A stretch of 64,000 nt of DNA, taken from assembly GCF_023078355.1 (NCBI RefSeq), contig NZ_CP095552.1, positions 2,356,001-2,420,000 on the forward strand, given 5' to 3'. Every line of letters starts with the position of its first letter. Positions within the stretch are counted from its first letter, which is position 1. Below, in pieces: positions 1-10,169 of the stretch. The position numbers were made by a program, and so were the translations under genes. Source of the DNA: Gordonia hongkongensis (lineage in GTDB: Bacteria > Actinomycetota > Actinomycetes > Mycobacteriales > Mycobacteriaceae). The notes under the pieces are model-generated. The model was not told the origin of the DNA, searched no databases, and saw nothing but the letters and a program-made list of their open reading frames with translations.

Positions 1-2022
<2,022 letters not shown>

Positions 2023-2056
2023 CCGGCGTCGAGGAACGAGACCACGGCGTTGTCGC

Positions 2057-2062
2057 TACCGT
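2057..2062 (+). promoter_or_regulatory. -10 box for a leaderless transcript
   Basis: TACCGT lies exactly 6 bases before the GTG at 2069, the spacing expected when transcription starts on the start codon. No Shine-Dalgarno sequence precedes this GTG. Confidence 0.55.
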
Positions 2063-2068
2063 GGTCGT

Positions 2069-2701
2069 GTGACCGGAGCGCAGAAGGAAAGAGCAGCCCT
2101 CGTCGAGACCCTTCGAAAGGTGGGCCCCGACGCGCCCACCTTGTGTGAGGGCTGGACCACCCGCGATCTGTTGGCGCATCTCGTGGTCCGGGAACGACGC
2201 CCGGACACCGGGCCGGGCATCCTCATCCCGGCTTTCGCCGGCCACACCGAGAAGGTGCGGGCCCAGGCGACGTCGAAGGACTGGGATGCCCAACTGGCGT
2301 TGCTCGCCTCGGGGCCGCCGGTCTACTCGCCGTTCAAGCTGGTCGACCGATTCGCCAACCTGGCCGAGATGTTCGTCCACCACGAAGACGTCCTGCGTGG
2401 CGGCGCCGACCCCGACGGGCCGTGGACGCCCCGGTCGCTGGCCCCCGAACTCGAGGCGGAGTTGCGCACGCCGGCCAAGTCGATGGGCCGGATGACGCTC
2501 AAGAAGGTCCCGGCCCGCGTGACCCTGCGCACCCCGGACGGCGAGGATCTGGTGACGGCGGGATCGGGTGACGACGTCATCGTGACCGGTCGTGTCGGTG
2601 AGCTGGTGCTGTTCGCGTTCGGCCGTACACCGGTCGACGTCACATTCGCCGGTGACGCCGCCGCGATCACGGGCGTCCGCGAGAGTTCGCGCGGCCTCTG
2701 A
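2069..2701 (+). CDS. TIGR03085 family metal-binding protein
   Basis: A 210-residue protein of the DinB-like / mycothiol-dependent maleylpyruvate isomerase N-terminal fold, subfamily TIGR03085, found in actinobacteria. The N-terminal half carries the family pattern (LCEGWTTRDLLAHLVVRERRPD) and a later histidine pair (MFVHHEDVLRG) that fits a metal site in a four-helix bundle. The substrate is unknown; a mycothiol-linked or other thiol-transfer role is only a family guess. The GTG start is supported by a -10 box 6 bases upstream, suggesting a leaderless mRNA. It sits between rnj and ftsK. Confidence 0.83.
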   Translation: MTGAQKERAALVETLRKVGPDAPTLCEGWTTRDLLAHLVVRERRPDTGPGILIPAFAGHTEKVRAQATSKDWDAQLALLASGPPVYSPFKLVDRFANLAEMFVHHEDVLRGGADPDGPWTPRSLAPELEAELRTPAKSMGRMTLKKVPARVTLRTPDGEDLVTAGSGDDVIVTGRVGELVLFAFGRTPVDVTFAGDAAAITGVRESSRGL

Positions 2702-2768
2702 GCGATCACAACTTCGACACGCATTCGTTGTCTGTGTTGCCCGTGTGACTGATGTGACCGCTGCCCAC

Positions 2769-2774
2769 TAGTCT
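2769..2774 (+). promoter_or_regulatory. -10 box for leaderless ftsK
   Basis: TAGTCT is 6 bases before the ATG at 2781. There is no ribosome binding site in the 80-base gap after the previous gene, so ftsK is probably read from a leaderless mRNA. Confidence 0.55.
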
Positions 2775-2780
2775 GTCGGT

Positions 2781-5762
2781 ATGGCTTCGAAAGCAAGCAC
2801 GGGTACACGCGCGTCCTCCGCGCGCGGCGCTGCTGGTTCCACGCGCGGTGGATCCGCTCGCGGTGGTTCGGGGCGGGCGAGTTCGGCTCGAGGGAGTTCG
2901 ACCGCCGCTCGCCGCTCGACGGGTGACGGTTCGAAGAGCGGCGGTTCGAAGAGCGGTGGTTCGCGTCGTCAGACGGGCGCCGGTGCCTCGACGAGGTCGA
3001 AGGCCGGGGCATCGCGGAAGAGTTCCCGGTCCGCTGCACCAGCGGAGTCGGTGGACCTGCATCGTCGTTCCGTCGCCGCGGCAGGGGCGTCCGCGGTGGG
3101 CAAGGGCATCGGTGCCGGATGGTCGTTGTTCGCGCGGGGCGTCGGCAGCGCCGCCCGGGCGGGCTCGGGCGTCGGCCGCGGACCGCGCACCGAAGTCGTC
3201 GGAGAGTTCGACGACATCGACGACACCGACCCGGACTTCGAGGAGTTCGACGACGGGTCCGACGGCAACGGTCGACCCCGGCCCGGCGGTCACAGCCATC
3301 GGCGGGACGGGACAGCACTCGGTCTCCTCGCCTTCGGTCTGCTCGTCGGCGCCAGTGTGTGGTTCGGTGCGGCGGGTCCGGTGGGCGCCTTCATCGAGGC
3401 CCTCATCCGCGCGGTCATCGGGTCGGCGGCCGTGCTCGTGCCGGTCGGTCTCCTCGCGCTGGCAGTGGTCCTGATGCGACGGCCGGCCGCCCCGGAGCGA
3501 CGCGGCCGCTACCTGTCGGGTGGGTTCCTGGTGATCCTTCCGCTGCTCGGTCTGATGCACCTCGTCGCCGGCGCGCCGGTCGACCTGCCCGGACGGTCCG
3601 GCGCGGCCGGGTTCGTCGGCTTCGCGGTGGGCACACCGTTGACCGCGGGTGTCACCGCGTGGGTCTCGGTGCCGATCCTGTTGTTGTGCATGGCATTCGG
3701 CGTACTCATCCTCAGCGGCCGAACCGTCCGCGAGGTCGTGGACGCCGCCGCCGGTTACCTCGGGCTGGGCGTCGGACGAGGCGACGACGCGCCCTGGGAC
3801 GACGACGAGTGGGATGCCGACGCCGAGAACTACGACGATCCGGATTTCGACGACCCCGATACCGAGACCGACAGCGCCGAGTCGGATCCCTGGGACTCCG
3901 GTGCGCTCGAGTCGCGGTCCCGGCGTCGGCCGTACTCGTCGAACCCGTACGACAACTACCCGCCGGATTCGGCGCCGGCGCGGACCTCGGGACGGACGTC
4001 GCGGCGCAAGCCCGCCGACATCGCCGACGTCGCCCCGCTCGAGGAGGCCGTCACCGAGAACTTCGCGGATGCCGACCAGCAGGTCACCGAGGTGATCGCG
4101 CCGAGCCCCCGTACCCGCGCCACCCCGGCCCGGCGGGCCACCGCGCGATCCGAGCCGCGTCCCGCACCCGAACCGGAGCCCCGGCACGAACCCGATCTCG
4201 ACGACGAGATGACGGACGAGGGGATGTCGGACGACGAGGCGTTCATCCCGTCCGATCCCACCGCGGACGGGGACTATCGCCTGCCGCCCGCCGACCTTCT
4301 CCTCGAGGGCGATCCGCCGAAGATGGGCAGCAGCGCCAACGACGACATGATCGACCGGATGACCGGCGTGCTGGAGCAGTTCAAGATCGACGCCGCGGTC
4401 ACCGGATACACCCGCGGGCCGACCGTCACGCGATACGAGATCGAACTCGGCCCGGGTGTGAAGGTCGAGAAGATCACCGCGCTGCAACGCAACATCGCCT
4501 ACGCCGCGGCAACGGACAACGTGCGCCTGCTCGCGCCGATCCCCGGCAAGTCCGCGGTCGGTATCGAGGTCCCCAACTCCGACCGTGAGATGGTTCGCCT
4601 GGCCGACGTGCTGAACTCGCCGTCGACCCGGAAGGACAAGCATCCGTTGGTGATCGGGCTCGGCAAGGACATCGAGGGTGATTTCGTCAGCGCCAACCTG
4701 GCGAAGATGCCGCACCTGCTGGTCGCCGGGTCGACCGGCTCGGGCAAGTCGAGCTTCGTCAATTCCATGCTCGTGTCGCTGCTCAGCCGTGCGACGCCGG
4801 AGCAGGTGCGGATGATCCTGATCGACCCGAAGATGGTCGAGCTCACCCCGTACGAGGGAATCCCGCACCTCATCACGCCGATCATCACGCAACCGAAGAA
4901 GGCCGCTGCCGCACTCGCCTGGCTCGTCGAGGAGATGGAGCAGCGCTATCAGGACATGAAGGCCTCGCGGGTGCGCCACATCGACGACTTCAACTCGAAG
5001 GTCCGGTCGGGAGACATCACCGCCCCGCTGGGCAGCGAACGCGTCTACAAGCCGTATCCGTACATCTTGGCCATCGTCGACGAGCTCGCCGACCTGATGA
5101 TGACCGCGCCCCGCGACGTCGAGGACGCGATCGTGCGGATCACCCAGAAGGCGCGCGCCGCCGGCATCCATCTGGTGCTCGCGACGCAGCGTCCGTCGGT
5201 CGATGTCGTCACCGGTCTGATCAAGACCAACGTGCCGTCGCGGCTGGCGTTCGCGACGTCGTCGCTGACCGACTCACGCGTCATCCTGGATCAGCCGGGT
5301 GCCGAGAAGCTGATCGGCATGGGCGACGGCCTGTTCCTCCCGATGGGCGCCAACAAGCCGATCCGCATGCAGGGTGCCTACATCACCGACGAGGAGATCG
5401 CCGCGGTCGTCGATTTCTCCAAGGAGCAGGCCGAGCCGGAGTACACCGAGGGTGTCACCGCGGCGAAGGCGGGCGACAAAAAGGACATCGACAGCGACAT
5501 CGGCAACGACCTCGACGATCTCCTGCAGGCGATCGAACTGGTCGTGTCGAGCCAGTTCGGGTCGACGTCGATGCTGCAGCGCAAGCTGCGGGTCGGGTTC
5601 GCCAAGGCCGGCCGTCTCATGGACCTGATGGAGACGCGGGGAGTGGTCGGCCCCAGCGAGGGATCGAAGGCGCGTGAGGTGCTCGTGAAGCCCCACGATC
5701 TGGCGGGGGTGATCGCCTCGATCACCGGCGGCGGCGACGAAACGGACAGTTCCGGCACCTGA
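2781..5762 (+). CDS. ftsK: FtsK/SpoIIIE DNA translocase
   Basis: Septum-anchored, ATP-driven double-stranded DNA translocase that clears the chromosome dimer and terminus during division. The 993-residue protein has an unusual N-terminus of about 90 residues rich in Gly, Ser, Arg and Lys, then about four membrane segments (residues ~175-320), an acidic and Pro-rich linker, and the FtsK motor. Walker A GSTGSGKS is near residue 650, a Walker B stretch [10 protein letters not shown] near 765, then the [12 protein letters not shown] sensor region. The C-terminal ~65 residues form the winged-helix gamma domain that reads polar DNA motifs. The ATG start is preceded by a leaderless-type -10 box. The basic, repetitive N-terminus should be checked against neighbours before assigning function. 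Confidence 0.95.
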   Translation: MASKASTGTRASSARGAAGSTRGGSARGGSGRASSARGSSTAARRSTGDGSKSGGSKSGGSRRQTGAGASTRSKAGASRKSSRSAAPAESVDLHRRSVAAAGASAVGKGIGAGWSLFARGVGSAARAGSGVGRGPRTEVVGEFDDIDDTDPDFEEFDDGSDGNGRPRPGGHSHRRDGTALGLLAFGLLVGASVWFGAAGPVGAFIEALIRAVIGSAAVLVPVGLLALAVVLMRRPAAPERRGRYLSGGFLVILPLLGLMHLVAGAPVDLPGRSGAAGFVGFAVGTPLTAGVTAWVSVPILLLCMAFGVLILSGRTVREVVDAAAGYLGLGVGRGDDAPWDDDEWDADAENYDDPDFDDPDTETDSAESDPWDSGALESRSRRRPYSSNPYDNYPPDSAPARTSGRTSRRKPADIADVAPLEEAVTENFADADQQVTEVIAPSPRTRATPARRATARSEPRPAPEPEPRHEPDLDDEMTDEGMSDDEAFIPSDPTADGDYRLPPADLLLEGDPPKMGSSANDDMIDRMTGVLEQFKIDAAVTGYTRGPTVTRYEIELGPGVKVEKITALQRNIAYAAATDNVRLLAPIPGKSAVGIEVPNSDREMVRLADVLNSPSTRKDKHPLVIGLGKDIEGDFVSANLAKMPHLLVAGSTGSGKSSFVNSMLVSLLSRATPEQVRMILIDPKMVELTPYEGIPHLITPIITQPKKAAAALAWLVEEMEQRYQDMKASRVRHIDDFNSKVRSGDITAPLGSERVYKPYPYILAIVDELADLMMTAPRDVEDAIVRITQKARAAGIHLVLATQRPSVDVVTGLIKTNVPSRLAFATSSLTDSRVILDQPGAEKLIGMGDGLFLPMGANKPIRMQGAYITDEEIAAVVDFSKEQAEPEYTEGVTAAKAGDKKDIDSDIGNDLDDLLQAIELVVSSQFGSTSMLQRKLRVGFAKAGRLMDLMETRGVVGPSEGSKAREVLVKPHDLAGVIASITGGGDETDSSGT

Positions 5763-5808
5763 CTCGGGTCGCTGACCTGCGGTTTCTGCAGGTTTCCTGC
5801 AGTTTGTA

Positions 5809-5814
5809 TAAGGT
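5809..5814 (+). promoter_or_regulatory. Extended -10 promoter before the terC riboswitch
   Basis: TGTATAAGGT (5805-5814) holds a TANNNT box, TAAGGT. Transcription would start near 5820, just before the structured leader, so the promoter and riboswitch positions agree. The -35 is not clear. Confidence 0.45.
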
Positions 5815-5819
5815 AGCCG

Positions 5820-5958
5820 GAGATCCATGAGGGGAGTATCCCCAAAGCGGCGTCTCCGTCAATACGGTCACGATTCGCAACGATGCCGATCATCGTCGCG
5901 GCCCTGACCCGGAGCGTCGGCCCCCGTTCGGTGGGAGAGACCTCTGGCTCGTCAGCTC
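5820..5958 (+). ncRNA. yybP-ykoY (Mn2+) riboswitch
   Basis: The leader of the TerC gene holds the hallmarks of the yybP-ykoY manganese riboswitch. The loop sequence GGGGAGTA is at about 5832-5839, directly followed by a pairing CCCC. A GTCAATACGGT segment follows, and a GGTGGGAGAGACCTCTGGC block lies near 5929-5948, the usual 3' conserved part. TerC-family manganese exporters are standard targets of this class. A covariance-model search (Rfam RF00080) with a significant hit would settle it; the edges given are approximate. Confidence 0.75.
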
Positions 5959-5981
5959 TTGCTGCCTGCTGGAGGTTACAA

Positions 5982-7022
5982 GTGGATGTTTCGCTGTCCG
6001 TATGGCTGATCACCTGTGCGGTGATCCTCGCCCTGTTCGCGTTCGACTTCTTCACCCACGTGCGCGTGCCCCACGCGCCGTCGCTCAAGGAGTCGGGCAT
6101 CTGGTCGGCGATCTACATCGCTTTCGCCGTCATCTTCGGTCTGTTCGTCTGGTGGAACTGGGGTTCGACCTTCGGCGGTGAGTACTTCGCCGGTTACGTC
6201 ACCGAGAAGGCGCTGTCTGTGGACAACCTGTTCGTCTTCGTCATCATCATGGCGAAGTTCGCGGTGCCCAAGGAGTACCAGCAGAAGGTCCTGCTGCTCG
6301 GCATCTTGATGGCCCTCATCATGCGCGGCATCTTCATCGCCGTCGGTGCGGCCGCGATCAACGCCTACAGCTGGGTCTTCTACCTGTTCGGCGCGTTCCT
6401 GATCTTCACCGCCGTCAAGCTGCTCCGCGAGAGCGACGACCCGGTCGAGCACGAGGAGGAGCGCGAGACGCGCCTCGAGCGCTTCGTCAAGCGCTACCTG
6501 CGCACGCATGACTCGTACGACCGCGACAAGCTGTTCACCCGCGTCAACGGCAAGCGCCTCGCGACCCCGATGCTGATGGTTCTCATCGTCATCGGCTTCA
6601 CCGACGTGCTGTTCGCGCTCGACTCGATCCCGGCCATCTACGGCCTCACGTCCGAGCCCTACCTGGTCTTCACCGCCAACGCGTTCGCCCTGATGGGTCT
6701 GCGTCAGCTGTTCTTCCTCATCGGCGGACTGCTCGACCGCCTGGTGTACCTGTCCATCGGCCTGTCGATCATCTTGGCCTTCATCGGCGTCAAGCTGGTC
6801 CTCCACGCCCTGCACGAGAACACCCTGTCCTTCATCAACGGTGGCGAGCACGTGGCGGTCCCCGAGATCTCCACCGGGCTGTCGCTGTCGGTGATCCTCG
6901 GTGTCCTGGTGATCACCACGGTGGCCAGCCTGATCAAGAGTCGCGGGATGGCGAAGTCGCCGGAGGTCGAATCCGCCGGCGACACGACCGACTCGCCGGC
7001 ACCGAAGTCCAAGGACTCCTGA
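5982..7022 (+). CDS. TerC family integral membrane protein, likely Mn2+ exporter
   Basis: Polytopic TerC-family protein of 346 residues with about nine hydrophobic segments. Acidic residues sit in membrane helices: EKALSVDNLFVFVII early and FTDVLFALDSIPAI later, which are the family's paired metal-binding signatures. Related proteins export manganese or support tellurite resistance. I chose the GTG at 5982 because GGAGGT at 5971-5976 is a strong ribosome binding site at the right distance. A longer frame back to 5883 would overlap the riboswitch. Control by the upstream yybP-ykoY element fits a manganese-efflux role. A perfect hairpin follows the stop. Confidence 0.9.
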   Translation: MDVSLSVWLITCAVILALFAFDFFTHVRVPHAPSLKESGIWSAIYIAFAVIFGLFVWWNWGSTFGGEYFAGYVTEKALSVDNLFVFVIIMAKFAVPKEYQQKVLLLGILMALIMRGIFIAVGAAAINAYSWVFYLFGAFLIFTAVKLLRESDDPVEHEEERETRLERFVKRYLRTHDSYDRDKLFTRVNGKRLATPMLMVLIVIGFTDVLFALDSIPAIYGLTSEPYLVFTANAFALMGLRQLFFLIGGLLDRLVYLSIGLSIILAFIGVKLVLHALHENTLSFINGGEHVAVPEISTGLSLSVILGVLVITTVASLIKSRGMAKSPEVESAGDTTDSPAPKSKDS

Positions 7023-7027
7023 CCCGT

Positions 7028-7060
7028 CCACGTCCACCCGTCGCCGACGGGTGGACGTGG
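7028..7060. terminator. Hairpin terminator between terC and yciI genes
   Basis: A 15-bp perfect stem (CCACGTCCACCCGTC with its complement, 3-base loop) lies between two convergent stop codons and can serve both strands. It has no U-tract, as is usual in actinobacteria. Confidence 0.7.
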
Positions 7061-7062
7061 CA

Positions 7063-7353
7063 TCAGCCCGGGAACGGCCCGAACACCTGCGTCCACTCGT
7101 CGATGCGGATGGCATCGACGGCCTGATGCGCCTGGAACGGGTCGTTGGCCAGGAATGCCTCGGCCGCCTCGAGGTCGGCTGCGCGGATGACGATGAGCGC
7201 GCCCGACCCGTCGGGATAGGGGCCGGCGATCAGCACGTTGCCCGCCGAGTGTTCTTCCGCGAGCCACTCCCGGTGCAAAGGCCGGTGCTGATCCCGCAGG
7301 GCGGCCTTGGCGGGGCGATAGGTGTACTGCACGGCGAAGAACGGCATGGTCAC
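7063..7353 (-). CDS. YciI family protein
   Basis: A 96-residue YciI-like (YCII domain, ferredoxin-like alpha/beta) protein. It shows the family pattern: MPFFAVQYTYRP strand, REWL helix, AGPYPDGSGALIVI, and the EAFLANDPF motif with conserved Asp and Phe. Function in this family is poorly known; some members are dehydrochlorinases or stand-alone enzyme accessory domains. The start is either GTG 7353, overlapping the stop of the upstream acetyltransferase gene as GTGA, or ATG 7347. The overlap implies translational coupling in a two-gene operon. Confidence 0.82.
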   Translation of the reverse strand: MTMPFFAVQYTYRPAKAALRDQHRPLHREWLAEEHSAGNVLIAGPYPDGSGALIVIRAADLEAAEAFLANDPFQAHQAVDAIRIDEWTQVFGPFPG

Positions 7354-7865
7354 CCCTGCTCGATGGTTGCCAGCATCCGGGTGTTGCCCAGGGTGTTGGG
7401 TTTGACATAACTGAGGTCGAGAAACTCTGCGACGCCGGTGTCATAGGACCGGCACATCTCCTCGAACACCTCGCGCGTGACCGGGGTGCCCTGGATCTCG
7501 GCGAAACCGTGCCGCGCGAAGAAGGCCGTCTCGAACGTGAGCACGAAGACGCGCGAGAGCTGCAGTTCGCGGGCGACCGCCATGAGCCGGTCGACGAGGA
7601 GGTGGCCGATGCCGCGCCCGGCGTGGGCGTTGTCGACGGCGACCGTGCGGACCTCGCCGAGATCGGCCCAGAGCACATGCAGCGCACCACAACCGACGAC
7701 CAGGCCGTCGACGTCGGCGACCCAGAACTCCTGGACGGACTCGTAGAGCGTGACGAGGTTCTTCTCGAGGAGGATTTTCCCGGCGTACTGGTCGATCAGT
7801 TCTTTGATCCGCGGGACGTCGGAGGTGCGCGCACGACGGATGACGACGTGATCGGCGGGGGACAT
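7350..7865 (-). CDS. argA: GNAT N-acetyltransferase, L-glutamate/amino-acid type (Rv2747-like)
   Basis: A 171-residue single-domain GNAT enzyme matching the small actinobacterial ArgA (Rv2747), which makes N-acetylglutamate from acetyl-CoA and glutamate for arginine synthesis. Visible features are VVIRRARTSDVPRIKELI at the N-terminus, the VRTVAVDNAHAGRGIGHLL segment with the acetyl-CoA pyrophosphate loop (RGIG), and the C-terminal FARHGFAEI motif. The position between ftsK and pgsA is the same as in M. tuberculosis, which supports the call. A TAAGCT box lies 8 bases before the ATG, so this mRNA may be nearly leaderless. Substrate is inferred from homology and synteny. Confidence 0.78.
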   Translation of the reverse strand: MSPADHVVIRRARTSDVPRIKELIDQYAGKILLEKNLVTLYESVQEFWVADVDGLVVGCGALHVLWADLGEVRTVAVDNAHAGRGIGHLLVDRLMAVARELQLSRVFVLTFETAFFARHGFAEIQGTPVTREVFEEMCRSYDTGVAEFLDLSYVKPNTLGNTRMLATIEQG

Positions 7866-7927
7866 GGGAATTCAGCTTAGTCTCTGCGATGGGGCGACCT
7901 GTGCACGTCGTTCCTCGGGACTGCCGA

Positions 7928-7933
7928 TACCCT
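7928..7933 (+). promoter_or_regulatory. -10 box for a leaderless uORF before pgsA
   Basis: TACCCT is 7 bases before GTG 7941, giving a predicted transcript that starts on the first codon of the upstream ORF. Confidence 0.55.
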
Positions 7934-7940
7934 GATGGGC

Positions 7941-8000
7941 GTGTACTTGAGGACTGCCCTGAACTGCGGCACGACGCCGCGGTCAGGAGCGAGCTCATGA
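7941..8000 (+). CDS. Putative leaderless upstream ORF coupled to pgsA
   Basis: A 19-codon ORF (MYLRTALNCGTTPRSGASS, one Cys) begins on a GTG 7 bases after a TACCCT -10 box. Its TGA (7998-8000) overlaps the pgsA ATG (7997-7999) as ATGA. It is out of frame with pgsA, so ribosomes loading on the leaderless mRNA would terminate at the pgsA start and could reinitiate. No homologue is recognised; a role in translational coupling is inference. Confidence 0.45.
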   Translation: MYLRTALNCGTTPRSGASS

Positions 8001-8698
8001 CCGACCGGATCCGGCGGGCCGTCGAAGAGAACGGCATCGCCAATGTGGGCCGCGGGCCCGACCACATCACCGACCCGGTGGACCCGGTGCCGGTGGTCAA
8101 CATCGCCAACGCACTCACGGTGTTCCGGATCGTCCTGGTGCCGGTGTTCCTGGTGGCGCTGTTCATGGAGTCGGGCGAGTCGACGCTGTGGCGCACGATC
8201 GCCACGATCGTCTTCGGGGTCGCGGCGCTGACCGACCGGTACGACGGGATGATCGCGCGGCAGCGCGGCCTGATCACCGACTTCGGGAAGCTGGCCGACC
8301 CCATCGCGGACAAGGCCCTGATCGGCGGTGCCCTCGTCGGGCTGTCGATCCTCGGCATCCTGCCGTGGTGGGTCACCGTGGTGATCGTCGCCCGCGAGGT
8401 GTGGGTGACGGCGCTGCGTTTCTGGGTGTTGCGGCACAAGGTCATACCGGCCAGCCGCGGCGGCAAGCTCAAGACGCTGCTGCAGGCGCTCGCCATCGGT
8501 CTGTACCTCCTCCCGCTCGGCGGACCGTGGCAGCTCGCCGCCGACATCCTGATGGGACTGGCGGTGGTGGTGACGATCTACACGGGTCTGGACTACACCT
8601 GGCAGGCGGTCAAGGTCCGGTCCGATCGCGATGAGACCGCACCCCGGCCGGTGGCACCGCGCGGACGTGCTGTGGGAGGAACCGGCGGCGGTCACTGA
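7997..8698 (+). CDS. pgsA: CDP-diacylglycerol-glycerol-3-phosphate 3-phosphatidyltransferase
   Basis: Membrane enzyme that joins CDP-diacylglycerol and glycerol-3-phosphate to form phosphatidylglycerophosphate, the precursor of phosphatidylglycerol and cardiolipin. The CDP-alcohol phosphotransferase motif DG-x2-AR-x8-G-x3-D-x3-D is complete (YDGMIARQRGLITDFGKLAD then PIAD). About five to six membrane helices follow the VVNIANALTVFRI start of the domain. I chose ATG 7997 (233 aa) because AGGAGC stands 6 bases before it; a longer frame to 7889 has no such support. It corresponds to PgsA3 (Rv2746c), next to clgR in both genomes. Confidence 0.9.
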   Translation: MTDRIRRAVEENGIANVGRGPDHITDPVDPVPVVNIANALTVFRIVLVPVFLVALFMESGESTLWRTIATIVFGVAALTDRYDGMIARQRGLITDFGKLADPIADKALIGGALVGLSILGILPWWVTVVIVAREVWVTALRFWVLRHKVIPASRGGKLKTLLQALAIGLYLLPLGGPWQLAADILMGLAVVVTIYTGLDYTWQAVKVRSDRDETAPRPVAPRGRAVGGTGGGH

Positions 8699-8763
8699 CT
8701 TCGACTATCGTCGATCAGACGGTGCTGCCCCGACCGTGGGTGCCGACGCCGCCGGTGCCGCGG

Positions 8764-8789
8764 GGAACCCGTCGGGACCGCGAAGCGTT
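8764..8789 (+). promoter_or_regulatory. ECF-sigma (SigE/SigH-type) promoter of clgR
   Basis: GGAAC (8764-8768), a 17-base spacer and CGTT (8786-8789) match the mycobacterial extracytoplasmic-sigma consensus. In M. tuberculosis, clgR is a SigE target, so the location fits. The sigB promoter in this window has the same elements and spacing. Confidence 0.5.
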
Positions 8790-8872
8790 GGGGAGGGCAG
8801 CAGGCGCGCCGCCGGTTCGGTGGGCGCCGAGCAGTTCAGTTGGGCCGAGACGTTCAGTAGGGAGGAGACTCG

Positions 8873-9244
8873 ATGGCGATGCTCTTACGCGAGGCGCTCG
8901 GCGACAGCCTGCGTCGGGTCCGGACGCAGCAGGGCCGGACCCTGCGCGAGGTGTCCACCGGTGCGCGGGTGAGTCTGGGCTACCTCTCGGAAGTCGAACG
9001 CGGTCAGAAGGAGGCGTCGAGCGAACTGCTCGCCGCGATCTGCGACGCGCTCGACGTCGAGATCGCCGACCTGCTCCTCGAAGTCGGCAGCGCAATGCGT
9101 CCGGCCGGTGCCGAACCCGTCGTGGTCGGCGCCGAGCCGATGGGTGACGGCGTCGAAGCCACCGAGGCCGGACTGACCGCGACCAAGGTCGTGATCCCGG
9201 CTCCCGCCGGTCGCCGGGAGGCCACGGCTCTCGCGGCTGCCTGA
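8873..9244 (+). CDS. clgR: Helix-turn-helix stress regulator ClgR
   Basis: XRE-family DNA-binding activator of clp protease genes and envelope-stress genes (Rv2745c type), 123 residues. The N-terminal HTH is clear: [37 protein letters not shown], then [20 protein letters not shown]. The rest is an Ala/Glu-rich tail. Some relatives are themselves Clp substrates, but the C-terminal Ala-Ala seen here is only suggestive. The start is ATG 8873 after GGAGGAG. pspA lies 95 bases downstream on the same strand, matching the SigE-ClgR-PspA envelope-stress module of mycobacteria. Confidence 0.9.
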   Translation: MAMLLREALGDSLRRVRTQQGRTLREVSTGARVSLGYLSEVERGQKEASSELLAAICDALDVEIADLLLEVGSAMRPAGAEPVVVGAEPMGDGVEATEAGLTATKVVIPAPAGRREATALAAA

Positions 9245-9339
9245 CCCGCACCGTCTGAACGACACCGACTCAACACCGGACTCGCAGACGCTAGATTGGT
9301 CACCAGAGTTCTCAGACCCCTGAATGGAGTACGACGAGC

Positions 9340-10155
9340 ATGGCGAACCCGTTCGTGAAGTTGTGGCGCTACCTCACAGCACTCGGCAACGCGAAGATCG
9401 ACGAGCACGCTGACCCGAAGGTCCAGATCCAGCAGGCGATCGAGGACGCCCAGCGTCAGCACCAGGCGCTCTCGCAGCAGGCGGCCTCGGTGATCGGCAA
9501 CCAGCGGCAGCTCGAGATGAAGCTGAACCGGCAACTCGAGGACGTCGAGCGGCTGCAGGCGAACACCCGCCAGGCGCTGACGCTGGCCGATCAGGCCGCC
9601 GCGGCCGGCGACACCCAGAAGGCGACCGAGTACACCAACGCCGCCGAGGCGTTCGCGGCCCAGCTGGTGACCGCCGAGCAGAGCGTGGAGGACCTCAAGT
9701 CCTTGCACGACCAGTCGCTCCAGGCGGCCGATCAGGCCAAGAAGGCCGTCGAGCGCAACGCGATGATCCTGCAGCAGAAGCTGTCCGAGCGTTCGAAGCT
9801 GCTCAGTCAACTCGAGCAGGCGAAGATGCAGGAGCAGGTCTCGGCGTCGCTCAACCAGATGAGCGAGCTGTCGGTGCCCGGGAACACGCCGAGCCTCGAC
9901 CAGGTCCGCGACAAGATCGAACGACGCTACGCGAACGCGCTCGGTTCGGCGGAGCTGGCCAAGAACTCCGTGCAGGGCCGCATGCAGGAGGTCGAGCAGG
10001 CCGGCGTGCAGATGGCCGGACATTCTCGTCTCGAACAGATCCGCGCGAGCATGCGCGGTGACGCGCTGCCCGCCGCCGGGACGACCGCACCGGGTCTGCA
10101 GAAGCCGGCGACCCAGTCCGCGCCGCCGACCACCGAGCCGCCCCAGCAGAACTGA
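9340..10155 (+). CDS. pspA: PspA/IM30 family envelope-stress protein
   Basis: Peripheral inner-membrane protein of the phage-shock/IM30/ESCRT-III superfamily (Rv2744c, the 35-kDa antigen). The 271 residues start [20 protein letters not shown], an amphipathic membrane-binding helix, then run as long coiled coil, rich in Gln, Ala and Glu, to about residue 235. The tail is Pro/Thr/Ala-rich. It is expected to oligomerise on damaged membrane and to bind ClgR. The upstream ECF-type promoter before clgR would drive both genes. The mycobacterial partners Rv2743c and Rv2742c are absent here; a glycosyltransferase gene follows instead. Confidence 0.92.
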   Translation: MANPFVKLWRYLTALGNAKIDEHADPKVQIQQAIEDAQRQHQALSQQAASVIGNQRQLEMKLNRQLEDVERLQANTRQALTLADQAAAAGDTQKATEYTNAAEAFAAQLVTAEQSVEDLKSLHDQSLQAADQAKKAVERNAMILQQKLSERSKLLSQLEQAKMQEQVSASLNQMSELSVPGNTPSLDQVRDKIERRYANALGSAELAKNSVQGRMQEVEQAGVQMAGHSRLEQIRASMRGDALPAAGTTAPGLQKPATQSAPPTTEPPQQN

Positions 10156-10169
10156 CAGATCGCGCACGC

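Noticed and set aside
2706..5171. Long antisense frame opposite ftsK (and similar ones opposite the DUF3516 helicase at 41096-42733 and the acuC-pat gene at 46890-49271)
   Set aside because: High-GC shadow frames with Arg/Asp/Val-biased, low-complexity composition and no recognisable domain; the opposite strand encodes well-known proteins.
8699..8872. ClgR autoregulatory box before clgR
   Set aside because: CGC-GAA-GCG near 8780 resembles half of the motif but has the wrong spacer length for the known CGC-N5-GCG pattern.
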